From Ophiothrix spiculata (taxonomy: Eukaryota; Echinodermata; Ophiuroidea; Amphilepidida; Ophiotrichidae): DNA of 27,660 nucleotides. Both the position numbers and the translations under genes were made by a program. This document shows positions 27,428 to 27,660 of the stretch, one piece after another. The stretch lies in NCBI GenBank assembly GCA_000969725.1, contig JXSR01S072979.1; one strand, 5' to 3'. The notes beneath the pieces were generated by a model. The model searched no databases. It was not told the origin of the DNA and saw only the letters and a list, made by a program, of their open reading frames with translations. Position 1 is the stretch's first letter. Each line of letters starts with the position of its first letter.

Positions 27428-27660
27428 TTTTCATGTGCATATATATTTTTTACTCTTCTATGTGTCCCCACTTGATACAGCTGGTACTGTATATTTAATG
27501 ACTTCTATGGGTTTTTAAAACCTTTTCGTCTCTTTAATTTGTATTTTGATATTTAAATGTATTCTGTGTGCAATATTTTCATGTGATAATGTTTTTGTAA
27601 TATTTGATATTGTAAATTAGCGTGTGATTTGGCCCGAGGGCCACAATTTGCTTTTTGAAT
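27428..27660 (+). repeat. LINE 3' UTR running off the window
   Basis: A+T-rich sequence after the ORF2 stop, ending with 'ttggcccgagggccacaatt', a short GGCCC/GGGCC hairpin such as precedes the 3' terminus of many LINEs. The true end lies beyond the window. Confidence 0.6.

Overview
This is an animal (eukaryotic) genomic window: A+T-rich, gene-sparse, with short exons bounded by GT/AG splice sites and separated by introns packed with transposon debris. There are no prokaryotic features. The only host gene I can support lies on the + strand and is partial at both ends. It has eight clear exons, all in phase 1-1. Three encode EGF-like modules (1820-1957, 4709-4861, 11925-12053) whose cysteine spacing and order resemble the EGF array of Tie-family receptor tyrosine kinases (Tie1/Tie2). 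Five encode fibronectin type III (FN3) domains (14802-15101, 15961-16248, 19238-19537, 21840-22103, 24928-25203). The signal peptide, any N-terminal Ig domain, the transmembrane helix and the kinase must lie outside the window or in exons I cannot see. A Tie-like receptor in a transposon-rich genome with several CR1/L2/Jockey-like LINEs best fits an invertebrate deuterostome (hemichordate, echinoderm or cephalochordate). That taxonomic guess is inference. Layout: 1-1.8 kb is intron or flank with a TGACCT-rich dispersed repeat and a tRNA-like SINE head. Between EGF1 and EGF2 lie a 161-bp tandem duplication, a small inverted-repeat element and a minus-strand LINE C-terminus. Between EGF2 and EGF3 lie a Harbinger-like MITE with TTA duplications, a 193-bp foldback, a broken minus-strand LINE followed by an inverted piece of a sister copy, and a 1.2-kb element filled with about 25 palindromes centred on CCTAGG that ends 49 bp before the EGF3 exon. 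Between EGF3 and the first FN3 exon lies a long inverted-repeat element containing a 530-N assembly gap. The FN3 part is a tandem-duplication ladder of two exon types: A1-B1-A2-B2-(A missing)-B3. Intron sequence was duplicated along with the exons, so the repeat unit was genomic. From 25.33 kb to the end is another 5'-truncated LINE, split at its YVDD catalytic box by a 957-bp TA-flanked Tc1-like MITE. Every visible host exon starts and ends in phase 1, so whole EGF or FN3 modules could be added or lost without frameshift. The one anomaly is the EGF3 exon: its final T would make a stop codon with the next FN3 exon, so an unseen exon, a microexon or exon skipping must intervene. A roughly 100-bp block ending in a conserved splice donor recurs three times in the duplicated introns and is a candidate for that missing piece.
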